From the NCBI GenBank assembly GCA_041663305.1, contig JBAYMT010000012.1, positions 1-27,038 of the forward strand: 27,038 nucleotides of DNA, given 5' to 3'. This stretch comes from Minisyncoccus sp041663305. Lineage in GTDB: Bacteria; Patescibacteriota; Minisyncoccia; Minisyncoccales; Minisyncoccaceae. The notes under the pieces were generated by a model. It saw only the letters and a list, made by a program, of their open reading frames with translations, searched no databases and was not told where the DNA came from. Every line of letters starts with the position of its first letter. Position 1 is the first letter of the stretch. A program made the translations under genes and the position numbers. Shown piece after piece: positions 7,167-16,200 of the stretch.

Positions 7167-8096
7167 ATGGAGTCAATCGGACACACAAAAGAAAAGGAAT
7201 TGCTAGGCAGGCTTATCAAAAGCGGAAACATCCCGCACGCAATGCTTTTTTCTGGGCCTAAAAAAATTGGAAAAAAGAAAATAGCAATAGAATTTATCAA
7301 ATCAATCTTTTGCGCTGACAGCAAAGAAGGATGGGGCTTTTGTTCTAACTGTTATTCTTGCAGAAATATTGAAAGCAATTCTATTCCCGACTTTAGCCTG
7401 ATTGAATTACAAGAAGATTCTAAGGAAATCAAAATTGAACAGATTAAGGATCTTCAGAATAAATTTTCACTAACTTCCTTTGGAGGGGGATTCAAGGCAG
7501 GAATAATAGATGATGCCCATCTGATGAACGTCCACGCCCAGAATTCTTTTTTAAAAACACTGGAAGAACCAAAAGGAAAAACTATAATTATCCTAATAAC
7601 CGACCGCCCTGATTCCCTTTTACCAACTATATTTTCCAGGGTTCAAAATTTTAAGTTCTCTATCCTGCCTAAGGGTGATATCGAAAAATACTTGATAAAA
7701 CTTGGCGCAACAGACGAAAAAGCAAAAGAAATATCTGCAATATCATCGGGACAGATCGGCAAAGCTATTGATTATTTTTCAATTCCAGGAAAAAAGAAAT
7801 GGTTTGAAGACGCAATAGAAGATATCAACGATTTAAAATCTTCCAATTTGGGAAAACGTTTCCAATATTCAAAGGAAAAATCCGAGGATTATGAAAAAAT
7901 GGTTGAGTTGCTTGAAGTTTGGGAAAGATTTTTTCGAAAAGAATTATTGCAAAAAGTAATCAAGTCAGATAATCAAGGCTATAGCATTCAAAAATTAAAA
8001 AATATCGTCAAAAAAATCGAGGATTCTAAGTATTTGATTGAAAACACAAATTCAAACAAAAAGCTTGTCTTTGATGGATTGATGATGGAATTATAA
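7167..8096 (+). CDS. holB: DNA polymerase III delta prime subunit (HolB-like clamp-loader AAA+ protein)
   Basis: 309 residues. It has an AAA+ clamp-loader fold: start IGHTKEKELLGRLI, degenerate P-loop GPKKIGKKK (30-38) lacking the Ser/Thr needed for ATP hydrolysis, and a four-Cys zinc module (Cys49, 59, 62, 65). Also seen are IIDDAHLM in the Walker B position and NSFLKTLEEP, LITDRPDSLLPTIFSR ending in SRV rather than the SRC typical of gamma/tau. The degenerate P-loop points to delta prime rather than DnaX. It loads the sliding clamp at replication forks. It lies 6 nt after murA. Confidence 0.88.
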   Translation: MESIGHTKEKELLGRLIKSGNIPHAMLFSGPKKIGKKKIAIEFIKSIFCADSKEGWGFCSNCYSCRNIESNSIPDFSLIELQEDSKEIKIEQIKDLQNKFSLTSFGGGFKAGIIDDAHLMNVHAQNSFLKTLEEPKGKTIIILITDRPDSLLPTIFSRVQNFKFSILPKGDIEKYLIKLGATDEKAKEISAISSGQIGKAIDYFSIPGKKKWFEDAIEDINDLKSSNLGKRFQYSKEKSEDYEKMVELLEVWERFFRKELLQKVIKSDNQGYSIQKLKNIVKKIEDSKYLIENTNSNKKLVFDGLMMEL

Positions 8097-8137
8097 TTTT
8101 CTCTAAATTTCCTTATAAAAAATTAACCAAAAAACAT

Positions 8138-8692
8138 ATGTATATAGAAATTATAAAAGCAGTTGAGCCAGAATTTGAAAAAGCGCTGGATTTTGCCCAA
8201 AAGAAAATATCATCTTTTAGGACAGGCAGAGCAAATTCGGCATTGATAGAAGATATAAAGGTTGAATGTTTTGGCGATATGTTGCCGATAAAACAATTAG
8301 CAGCCATATCGTCCCCTTCCGGAAAGCAATTAATGGTTCAGCCCTGGGATAGATCATATTTAGAATTGATAGAAAAAGCCCTAACAAGAGAGATGAGCGG
8401 ACTATCAACTAGAATGGAAGGGGGAAGCATAATTATCACCTTACCCCCGATGTCGGAAGAATTAAGAAAAGAGCTTGTGAAATCGTTAATTCAGATTGAA
8501 AACGGCGCCAAAGAAACCATTCGAAAATACAGAGATCAGGCCTGGTCGGACATTCAAGCCAAAACAAGAGAAGGATTGATAAGGGAAGATGATAAATACA
8601 AGGCAAAAGATAAACTGCAAGAAGTGGTAGATAAATATAGCGAAAAGATCGATGAAATGATTAGCAGGAAAAAAACCGAAATCGAGGGTTAA
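8138..8692 (+). CDS. frr: Ribosome recycling factor
   Basis: 184 residues, the standard RRF length. Family signatures include SFRTGRANSALIEDI near the N-terminus, PIKQLAAISSPSGKQLMVQPWD, the conserved ITLPPMSEELRKELVK, and the C-terminal helix pair (DKLQEVVDKYSEKIDEM). Together with EF-G, RRF splits ribosomes after termination. The 41-nt gap after holB holds no terminator. The ATG at 8138 has no Shine-Dalgarno site. Confidence 0.97.
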   Translation: MYIEIIKAVEPEFEKALDFAQKKISSFRTGRANSALIEDIKVECFGDMLPIKQLAAISSPSGKQLMVQPWDRSYLELIEKALTREMSGLSTRMEGGSIIITLPPMSEELRKELVKSLIQIENGAKETIRKYRDQAWSDIQAKTREGLIREDDKYKAKDKLQEVVDKYSEKIDEMISRKKTEIEG

Positions 8693-8710
8693 AACTTATT
8701 TAAATAATTT

Positions 8711-9844
8711 ATGATTTTAATTGATATTCTAATTTTTTTGTTCATTCTAGGCTTAGTCGTCATGGTTCATGAATTAGGTCATTTTTGGGCAGCAAAGCTT
8801 ACAAAAACAAGAGTAGACGAATTTAGTATCGGATTTCCTCCAAAGATATGGGAAAAGAAAATCGGGGAAACAAATTATGTTTTGGGCGCAATTCCGCTGG
8901 GAGGATACAACAAGATATATGGAATGGATACCGAGGACGAGAAAAGCGACACAGACCCCCACAGCTATGACACTAAAGGGCCGTGGGCAAAAGCGTTCAT
9001 CTGCTTTAATGGTGTTTTAATGAACATTATTTTTGCAGGAATAGTTTTTTATATCGTAATGTTTTCTTATGGATTTAAGAGTTATATGCCCCTTATTGTC
9101 GATGATTACAAATTTGCATTTGGAGAACAGGAAAATAGAGTATTTGTTAATGGAATAAAAGAAGGATCACCCGCTGAGAAATCTGGGATTAAGCCTCATG
9201 ATATTATTCTTTCCATAAACGGAACAGAAGTTTACAATAGCAAGCAGACGAGCGAAGAAGTGAACAACTCATCTGGCAAGGAAATGAATTTAAAATACCT
9301 GGAATGGGCAAGTGGAAAAGAAAGAAACATAACTATAGTTCCCGAATACGACGAGACACAAAAAAGAGCGATAATGGGAATAGGAATGACAGAGATAGCT
9401 ATTATCGATTATAATAAACCCATCGACAAGGTTTTTTCTGGTTTTCTCCATGCCTTAAACTATACAGGATATTCATTTGTTGCTATGGGGTATATGTTCG
9501 ATCTTTCGGTCAAGGAAAAAAGCATCGAGCCCTTATCTTCATCAATGACCGGCCCTGTAGGGATATTTGCAGTAACCAAGATAATCGTTCAAAACGGAAT
9601 GGTAGAAGTGATTAATCTAGTTGCTGTATTATCTTTAGCACTCGGGATAACAAATTTATTACCTATTCCCGCCATGGACGGCGCCAAGTTGATTTTTATT
9701 GGATTAGAGTCTATAAATAAAAAAATCTTCAATAAGGACCTGCAAGGAAAAATAGAATTAGGAGGATTTGCAATTTTGATATTACTGGCCGTAGCGTTGA
9801 TTGTAAAAGATTTTATACAATTTAAAGACATTATTTTTAGATAG
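8711..9844 (+). CDS. rseP: RseP-like site-2 zinc metalloprotease (M50B) with PDZ domain
   Basis: 377 residues. The first membrane helix carries the zinc motif HELGH (20-24). Next come the membrane-embedded beta segment (AIPLGGYNKIYGM), a second helix (about 96-118), one PDZ domain (about 138-215, SPAEKSGIKPHDIILSING), then NLLPIPAMDG (about 315-324), which supplies the third zinc ligand, and a last helix. It cleaves membrane-spanning regulators or signal-peptide remnants inside the membrane. One PDZ rather than the two of E. coli RseP matches the Gram-positive RasP-like form. The neighbours frr and proS match the common frr-rseP-proS order. Confidence 0.94.
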   Translation: MILIDILIFLFILGLVVMVHELGHFWAAKLTKTRVDEFSIGFPPKIWEKKIGETNYVLGAIPLGGYNKIYGMDTEDEKSDTDPHSYDTKGPWAKAFICFNGVLMNIIFAGIVFYIVMFSYGFKSYMPLIVDDYKFAFGEQENRVFVNGIKEGSPAEKSGIKPHDIILSINGTEVYNSKQTSEEVNNSSGKEMNLKYLEWASGKERNITIVPEYDETQKRAIMGIGMTEIAIIDYNKPIDKVFSGFLHALNYTGYSFVAMGYMFDLSVKEKSIEPLSSSMTGPVGIFAVTKIIVQNGMVEVINLVAVLSLALGITNLLPIPAMDGAKLIFIGLESINKKIFNKDLQGKIELGGFAILILLAVALIVKDFIQFKDIIFR

Positions 9845-9856
9845 CAAATTAATTTT

Positions 9857-11080
9857 ATGAAACAGTCTTTTTTATTTACCAAAACCCAGAAAGAAACTCC
9901 AGCTGGGGAAATTAGTATTAATGCCCAATATCTTATTAGGGGCGGTTTTGTTGATAAATTATCATCGGGAATCTATACTCTTTTGCCACTAGGCCTGCGA
10001 GTTGTCAAAAAAATCCAGAATATTGTCCGCAGTGAAATGGATGCGCTAGGAGCCCAAGAAATATTGATGCCAAGCCTTCACCCAAAAGAGAACTGGGAAA
10101 CAACTGGAAGATGGGAAGTTGAAGAAATGTACAAAATCGAAAACGAACCATACGGATTAGGATGGACACACGAAGAAATAGTCACACCGCTACTCCAAAG
10201 ATTTATCCTTTCGGGGAGAGACTTGCCTAAATCTGTTTATCAGATCCAAACAAAATTCCGCAATGAACCGAGAGCGAAATCCGGACTACTGCGTGGCAGA
10301 GAATTTATAATGAAAGACTTATATTCTTTTCATGAAAACCAAGACGATCTAGACGATTACTACGAAAAAGTAAAAGAAGCATATTTTAATATTTATCGCA
10401 AATTAGACTTGGGAGATATAACTTATCTTACATTGGCTTCAGGAGGAACATTCTCAAAATATTCGCACGAATTTCAAACCATTACCGATGCTGGGGAAGA
10501 TATAATATATATCTGCCCGAAATGCAAAATTGCGGTTAATAAGGAAGTTTTTGATGGCAAATGCCCTCAATGCGGGACAGACAGATTAGAAGAAAAAAAA
10601 GCTATCGAAGTTGGCAATATATTCAAGCTGGGGACAAAATATACCGCTCCATTTGATTTTAATGGACAGAATGGAAATCCATTGATTATGGGTTGTTATG
10701 GAATAGGCATAACCAGATTAATGGGCACAGTTGTAGAAGCAATGAATGACAAAAATGGCATTATCTGGCCTAAAACAATCGCTCCCTTTGCAATTCATTT
10801 AATTCAGATTGATGGAGGAGATGAAGCTATTGCGCTGAAAAGCGAAGAAATATACGAAATTTTACAAGAAAAAGGTTTTGAAGTATTATACGATAATAGA
10901 AACGAAAAAACTGCGGGAGAAAAGCTTAATGATGCTGATTTAATAGGAATTCCGATGAGGATCATAATAAGCAAGAAAACTTTACTGGAAAATAGTGTAG
11001 AATCGAAAGAAAGAGGCTCCGAAAAATCTTCTTTGGTGAGAATAGATGAATTAGTTAATTATCTAAAGAAAAATGTTTAA
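9857..11080 (+). CDS. proS: Prolyl-tRNA synthetase, short form with a zinc-ribbon-like insert
   Basis: 407 residues, against about 570 in E. coli. Class II motifs are present: SSGIYTLLPLGLRV (motif 1 region), FRNEPRAKSGLLRGREFIMKDLYSFH (motif 2, two short blocks), GCYGIGITRLMG (motif 3), and the anticodon-binding domain after about residue 310. The roughly 180-residue INS editing domain between motifs 2 and 3 is absent. Its place is taken by about 40 residues with CPKC and CPQCG, a likely zinc ribbon. Without INS, cis-editing of Ala-tRNAPro should not occur. The 3' end overlaps the next mreB by 8 nt. Confidence 0.95.
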   Translation: MKQSFLFTKTQKETPAGEISINAQYLIRGGFVDKLSSGIYTLLPLGLRVVKKIQNIVRSEMDALGAQEILMPSLHPKENWETTGRWEVEEMYKIENEPYGLGWTHEEIVTPLLQRFILSGRDLPKSVYQIQTKFRNEPRAKSGLLRGREFIMKDLYSFHENQDDLDDYYEKVKEAYFNIYRKLDLGDITYLTLASGGTFSKYSHEFQTITDAGEDIIYICPKCKIAVNKEVFDGKCPQCGTDRLEEKKAIEVGNIFKLGTKYTAPFDFNGQNGNPLIMGCYGIGITRLMGTVVEAMNDKNGIIWPKTIAPFAIHLIQIDGGDEAIALKSEEIYEILQEKGFEVLYDNRNEKTAGEKLNDADLIGIPMRIIISKKTLLENSVESKERGSEKSSLVRIDELVNYLKKNV

Positions 11081-12137
11081 TAAATTCTTTTCAGGACTTT
11101 CTCAGGATGTAGCAATCGATCTTGGCACTGCCAACTGCCTTGTGTATGTAAGGGGAAGAGGGATTATCCTTTCTGAACCTTCGGTTGTTGCCTTGAATAA
11201 AAAGAACAATCAAGTGTTGGCTATTGGACGTGAAGCAGAAAAAATGGTTGGAAAAACACCAGGTCATATCGTTGCGATAAGACCGCTGGTTTCTGGTGTT
11301 GTTTCTGATTTTGAAGTGACCGAACAAATGCTCCGCTATTTGATAGACAGGTCCAGACATGACAATTTTACCCTATTTAAGCCAAGAGTAATTATCGGAA
11401 TTCCTTCGGGCGTCACCGAAGTTGAAAAGAAAGCTGTTATCGATGCAGCAAAATCAGCAGGGGCTAGAGAAGTATTTTTAATCGAAGAGCCAATGGCCTC
11501 AGCTATCGGAGCAAGAATGCCGGTTAATGAACCAGCAGGTAATTTTGTTGTTGATATCGGCGGTGGCACGACCGAAGTGGGAGTTATTTCTTTGGGAGGA
11601 ATAGTTGTTTCCAAAAGTCTTAGGATTGCCGGTGACAAACTGAATCAAGATATTATTGATTATGCCCAAGAGCGCTACAAGCTTTTGATTGGCATCAGGA
11701 CAGCCGAAAGAATAAAAATCAACATAGGAATTGTTTATTTTGAAAAAGAACCCGATAAAAAGGAAATAAAAGAAATGGCAATGAGAGGGAGAAACCTGAT
11801 TACCGGCTTGCCCGAAGAAGTGATAGTTAATCAATTAGATGTGAAAAAAGCTTTGGAAAAATCTGTAAACCAGATAATCGGTGAAATAAAAAATACCGTA
11901 GAAATAACCCCGCCCGAATTGCTTTCGGATATTATGAAAAAGGGAATATACTTGGCTGGAGGAGGAGCGCAATTAAGAGGACTGGACAAATTAATCATAA
12001 AAGAAACCAGGATTCCATGCTTTGTTATGGAAGACCCTATGACAGCAGTTGCCAGAGGGGCTGGAATGGTACTGGAAAACCTAGATGAATATCATGATGT
12101 ATTGGTAGAAATAGAAGACCTGCAAACTCCTAGATAA
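11073..12137 (+). CDS. mreB: MreB rod-shape-determining protein (second paralogue)
   Basis: 354 residues. Actin-fold motifs: AIDLGTANCLVYVRGRG (14-30), EEPMASAIGARMPVNEP, VDIGGGTTEVGVISLGG, and YLAGGGAQLRGL. The N-terminal FNKFFSGLSQ extension is amphipathic and may bind membrane, as known for MreB. This copy looks closer to canonical MreB than the one at 4856; the two share the same motif order but differ in many residues. It overlaps proS by 8 nt and is the last gene of the operon. Confidence 0.94.
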   Translation: MFNKFFSGLSQDVAIDLGTANCLVYVRGRGIILSEPSVVALNKKNNQVLAIGREAEKMVGKTPGHIVAIRPLVSGVVSDFEVTEQMLRYLIDRSRHDNFTLFKPRVIIGIPSGVTEVEKKAVIDAAKSAGAREVFLIEEPMASAIGARMPVNEPAGNFVVDIGGGTTEVGVISLGGIVVSKSLRIAGDKLNQDIIDYAQERYKLLIGIRTAERIKINIGIVYFEKEPDKKEIKEMAMRGRNLITGLPEEVIVNQLDVKKALEKSVNQIIGEIKNTVEITPPELLSDIMKKGIYLAGGGAQLRGLDKLIIKETRIPCFVMEDPMTAVARGAGMVLENLDEYHDVLVEIEDLQTPR

Positions 12138-12155
12138 TTTTTTAATATTAATCTC

Positions 12156-12179
12156 AGCAAGCTTGACATCAAACTTGCT
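12156..12179 (+). terminator. Hairpin after the second mreB, overlapping a promoter-like -35
   Basis: AGCAAGCTTG-ACAT-CAAACTTGCT forms a 10-bp stem with one mismatch. The following T run is short (TTTAG), so it is a weak terminator or a processing hairpin. The sequence TTGACA at 12163-12168 lies inside it. Confidence 0.4.
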
Positions 12180-12190
12180 TTAGCTATATC
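12163..12190 (+). promoter_or_regulatory. Possible promoter upstream of the Com-PAS gene
   Basis: TTGACA (12163-12168), a 16-nt spacer, TATATC (12185-12190). Transcripts from here would meet the hairpin terminator at 12225-12247 before reaching the ATG at 12267, so they would make a short RNA of about 50 nt unless the terminator is read through. Confidence 0.4.
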
Positions 12191-12224
12191 ATTAAGTTAT
12201 TACTATATAAAAGAGGCACTAGAT

Positions 12225-12247
12225 GCCCGAGCTTTTGCTCGGGTTTT
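12225..12247 (+). terminator. Terminator between the mreB operon and the Com-PAS gene
   Basis: CCCGAGC-TTTT-GCTCGGG followed by TTTTAC: a perfect 7-bp GC-rich stem. It is preceded by AAGAGGCACTAG, which resembles AAGAGGCCACCTAG before the terminator at 13104. Only 19 nt separate it from the next ATG, too little for a full promoter. Confidence 0.8.
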
Positions 12248-12266
12248 ACTTTATAAGTTTTAAAAC

Positions 12267-13064
12267 ATGAATTCTTGGACATCACGCGAATATCGATGTG
12301 TGTGCGGAAAATTGCTTTTCAAGGGGATGATTCTTGAGGGCTTCGTGGAGCTTAAGTGTAGGCATTGCGACTACACACTTAAAGTCGAAGGTGTTTTAAA
12401 TAGGAAAAATTTTCACACCATAATTTTAGATGATGAGTGCCATATTTTAAATATTAGTGATTCTACTGTAACCCTTCTAGGATTTTCAAAATCTGAACTC
12501 ATTGGACATGGAATGGAAATAATAGAAACAATGACAAAAGACAAATGCCACGAAATACTTAAAAAAGTTAAAGATTCTGGAAGTATTTTTTACAAAACTA
12601 ATTATCGCAATAGCAACAACGTATCAATACCAGTAAACACAAAAGTTATATTTTTTATCCAGAGAGGAAAAGAATACGCACTAATTATTTTTAAACCCGT
12701 TATTACCGATTATGATATAGTCAATAAAGAAAATGAAGGCGACTATGGAGATGTTACTGTACACTTGGATGTTTTAGGAAACATTATTTTTGCTGAAATG
12801 ACGAACAAAGCAAAAAAAGAACTGAATTACTCCAAAGAAGATTTAATACAAAAAAGTATATTTGATTTTTTTGTTAAAAAAGATAAAGAAAAATACATCA
12901 AAAGTTTTAATGACGCAGTTATAAAAGAAAAATCAATACGAGTAAGTAATAAGTTTTTGTCTAAAGATGGAAATGAAATACAAATAGATAGCTATTTGAT
13001 CCCTTATTATGATAATTTTGGGACATTTTGTGGATTCGAAAGCAGCGGCTGGATAGTAAAATAA
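12267..13064 (+). CDS. Com-like zinc finger fused to two PAS domains, no output domain
   Basis: 265 residues. Residues 9-38 (YRCVCGKLLFKG ... LKCRHC) match the pattern of the Mu Com-like zinc finger: a Cys pair, GKLL, then K-C-x2-C. Two PAS-like domains follow. The first, about 46-150, has IILDDECHILNISD and FSKSELIGHG; the second, about 160-264, has VHLDVLGNIIFAEMTN, YSKEDLIQKSIFDFF and FLSKDGNEIQIDSY. PAS domains sense ligands, redox state or partners. No kinase, GGDEF or HTH output follows, so any signal may be passed through the zinc finger (RNA or protein binding) or a partner. There is no Shine-Dalgarno site and no promoter between the upstream terminator and the ATG. Confidence 0.75.
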   Translation: MNSWTSREYRCVCGKLLFKGMILEGFVELKCRHCDYTLKVEGVLNRKNFHTIILDDECHILNISDSTVTLLGFSKSELIGHGMEIIETMTKDKCHEILKKVKDSGSIFYKTNYRNSNNVSIPVNTKVIFFIQRGKEYALIIFKPVITDYDIVNKENEGDYGDVTVHLDVLGNIIFAEMTNKAKKELNYSKEDLIQKSIFDFFVKKDKEKYIKSFNDAVIKEKSIRVSNKFLSKDGNEIQIDSYLIPYYDNFGTFCGFESSGWIVK

Positions 13065-13103
13065 ATAAATTAAAATTTAATAGTAATGTAAGAGGCCACC
13101 TAG

Positions 13104-13132
13104 GCTCAGGCATGTTTTGCCTGGGCATTTTT
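13104..13132 (+). terminator. Terminator of the Com-PAS gene
   Basis: GCTCAGGCA-TGTTT-TGCCTGGGC (9 bp with one G-U) followed by ATTTTTAT. It begins 39 nt after the stop. Confidence 0.85.
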
Positions 13133-13288
13133 ATTTGATTAAACACAAATTTATGCTTCTAAAAATCCGAAAAAAAAGATTAATAGAATGAGCTATTAAA
13201 AGTTTAAAAACAGATTATTTAAAGATTGGTCGATTTTCTAAAATTTTGCTTCTTAATTTAAATATAAAAATAATAATAAAAATTAATT

Positions 13289-16200
13289 ATGAGTATTAAA
13301 ATAAAAAAAATATTTTCTTTAGTCATAGGGGTTGCAATGGTAATTTCTATGTTTAGTCCGTTTTCATTATCAATGGCTCAGTCCAATAGTGCGGGAGGAG
13401 AATTAACCAATGCTACTATTCACGGAGCTGCTGGTATGCAGTATGTGGGATCGTCAAGCACTGCAGCGCACAGAACTGTGGCTTGGACAAGAACTGCTTA
13501 TACCGGAGCAGTTAATGTCTATTATGCGCGAGAATCAGTAAATCCTGGTTATTGTACCGCTCCTGATCCAGCCACTCAAGGCGGATGGACCATCGCTAAT
13601 GGAGTAGGTATTGTTACCAGCTCTTATGAAATGCCTGCTGGGACAATTGCTGGCCTGACTGATGGCACAGATTATTGTTTATTGATAAGAAGTGGATCAG
13701 ATACTACGCCGTGGGCAGTTACTGATCAATTTGAGGTTGATAATACTGTTCCGACAATTTCTACAAGACAAACACAAGACTTGAATGGTAATGGCAAGAT
13801 TGACGCGATTAAAATTACAATGAGTGATGAAATTTTGGATTCTACTATTACGATTGGTAATTTCGCTACTAGCCATGCAGAAGGATTAGATGCAACTTAT
13901 AATGGAACAATTGGCGGAGTAACTTTTGTTAATGGCGTGGCTACTGGCGCGACTGCTGATGATACGATTTTTTACTTAAAATTAAGTGAACATGGCGCAT
14001 CTGACACTGAAACTTTGCCAACTTTAACTTATACAGCAGGAACCTTAACTGATTTGGCAGATAATCCTTTAGCTACAACTGGAGCAGTGGCTGCTACTGA
14101 TTTGGCTAAGCCGGTTATCACAAACGCTCAATGGTTAGACGCAACTGCTGATGGAAATATTGACCGAGTAACTTTGACTTTTTCTGAGCAAGTGGATGTT
14201 GCTGATGGCAATGCTGGAGATGGACTTGATTCAATAGTAATAAGTGATGGTGCGTCGGTTACTATTGATGTTGCTGACTATGTAAGAACTGATCAAACTA
14301 CGTTAACTCTTAATTTTACCGGAGATCCAATTACTGGTACTAGCATTACTGGTTTAACTATTGTTTATAGTGATGCGGGAGCGAATACGATTACTGACAA
14401 TGCCGCCGGCACTCCTAATGAGGTATTGAATGGAGATGTGCCTGAAGCATACACAGATGGCGCTTTGCCGGTATTCCTTAGTTCAACTACAGCTGACTTA
14501 GATGGCAATGGAACTGTTGATCAAGTCACTATTGTTTATTCCGAAGCAGTTTCTATCGTTGACGCTGCTGGCGGAGCTTTTGATGGCGTGACTTTTGGCG
14601 ACTCTTGCGTGGCTGCTGCCGCTGATTATTCTAGTGTAAGCACAACCACTTCAGTTGTTGCTTTAACTGGTTGTACGGCTGGAGACACATCTATTACTGC
14701 TGACCCAACTTATGCTTCGGCAGCAGGTGCAATTATAGATCTTAGCGGAGCCTTAAATGAAATGGCTAATGCGGAAACAGTAACCGGAACTGATGATGCT
14801 GCTCCGGCTATTCTTTCTTCAACAGGTTTGGACTCTGATAGCAATGGAAAAACAGATTCATACACAATTACTTTTTCAGAAAATTTAGTAGATAAGGGCG
14901 CAGCTGCTGCTAATGCTAATTTTACAGCTAGAAACGCGACAACATTAGCTGGTATTACAATAGATACAGTTGGTATTGGTTTGACTGCTGGCGGAGCCGC
15001 AAATAAAGCAACACTTAATTTAAACAATGCTGATACTGATAATTATACTGGTATAATTGAATTTTCATACAATAGCTCACTTGGTGGAGCAAAAATTGAA
15101 GACGCTCTTCTTAATACTAGCGATCAAACAAATGTTGCTCTTTCTGATGATGTATTACCAGTATTATTATCTTCACGAGGCGGCAATATTGGAGGCAATG
15201 CTGACGTTTTAAATTTTGCTGGTGAAATTTTGGACTTTGCGTTTTCCGAACCGATGAATGCAACTGCTCCTACTATAGTTGAATTAGAAGGAGGATTGAC
15301 TTTTGCAAATGGCGCAGTTGATGGAACTAATCTTGGCGGTGGTGGAGCTAATACCGTAACACAAGTTACAACAACTATAGCGGGAGACACTTATAGGGTA
15401 ACTAGAGTAGATACCGATAGCACAAATCCAATTACTCCGGGAACAGATACAGTTCAAGTTACTCTGGGAACAAATATTAAAGATGCTACAGGGAATATAG
15501 CGAACACGGTTCCGGCAGCTGTAACTGTGGCCGTAGCAGATATTGCTCCGCCAACTTTTACATCTAGAGAAACACAAGATTTAGATGTTAATGGCAAGAT
15601 TGACGCGATTAAAATTACGATGAATGAAAACATAGTTGATTCAACTATTACAATTGCTAATTTTACTACTGATCACGTTGGAGGAGTGGATGCGACTTAT
15701 AATGACACAATCGGCGGAATAGTTTTTGTAAATGGCGTGGCTACTGGCGCGACTGCTGATGATGCAATTTTTTATGTAAAAATAGGCGAGGCTGATCTTG
15801 CTACTTTCGATACTGACGCTACACCGACTTTAACTTATACCGCCGGTACTTTAGCTGACTCCAGCAATAATTTGACCGTAACAGATGCTGCGGCGACTAC
15901 TGATAAAGCAGCTGCAGTAGCTATATCAGCGGTTTATAAAGATGCTACTCCTGACGGTCAAGTTGATAGCGTTGATATTACTTTCTCTGAATCAGTTACG
16001 CTTACAGCTTATGCTGATGGCGAATGGTCAGTTCCTACTCCAGGCACGGTGATAGCTTTGGCTGATGAAACTGCTGGTGCTGTTACTGCCGCAGATGTTA
16101 TTACTTTAACAGCAGCGGGTGCTGCTGATAAAACAGGAGGCGGCACTGACCCACAAATTACTTATACCGCCGGTACTAATGTAAATGATGGCCTTGGTAA

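Noticed and set aside
4856..12137. TGA read as glycine (genetic code 25)
   Set aside because: All core proteins are full length under the standard code and use ordinary GGN glycine codons; no in-frame TGA is needed.
12961..13146. Minus-strand frame over the end of the Com-PAS gene and other antisense frames over the giant surface gene
   Set aside because: No ribosome-binding site, no domain, and composition matching the complement of the true genes.
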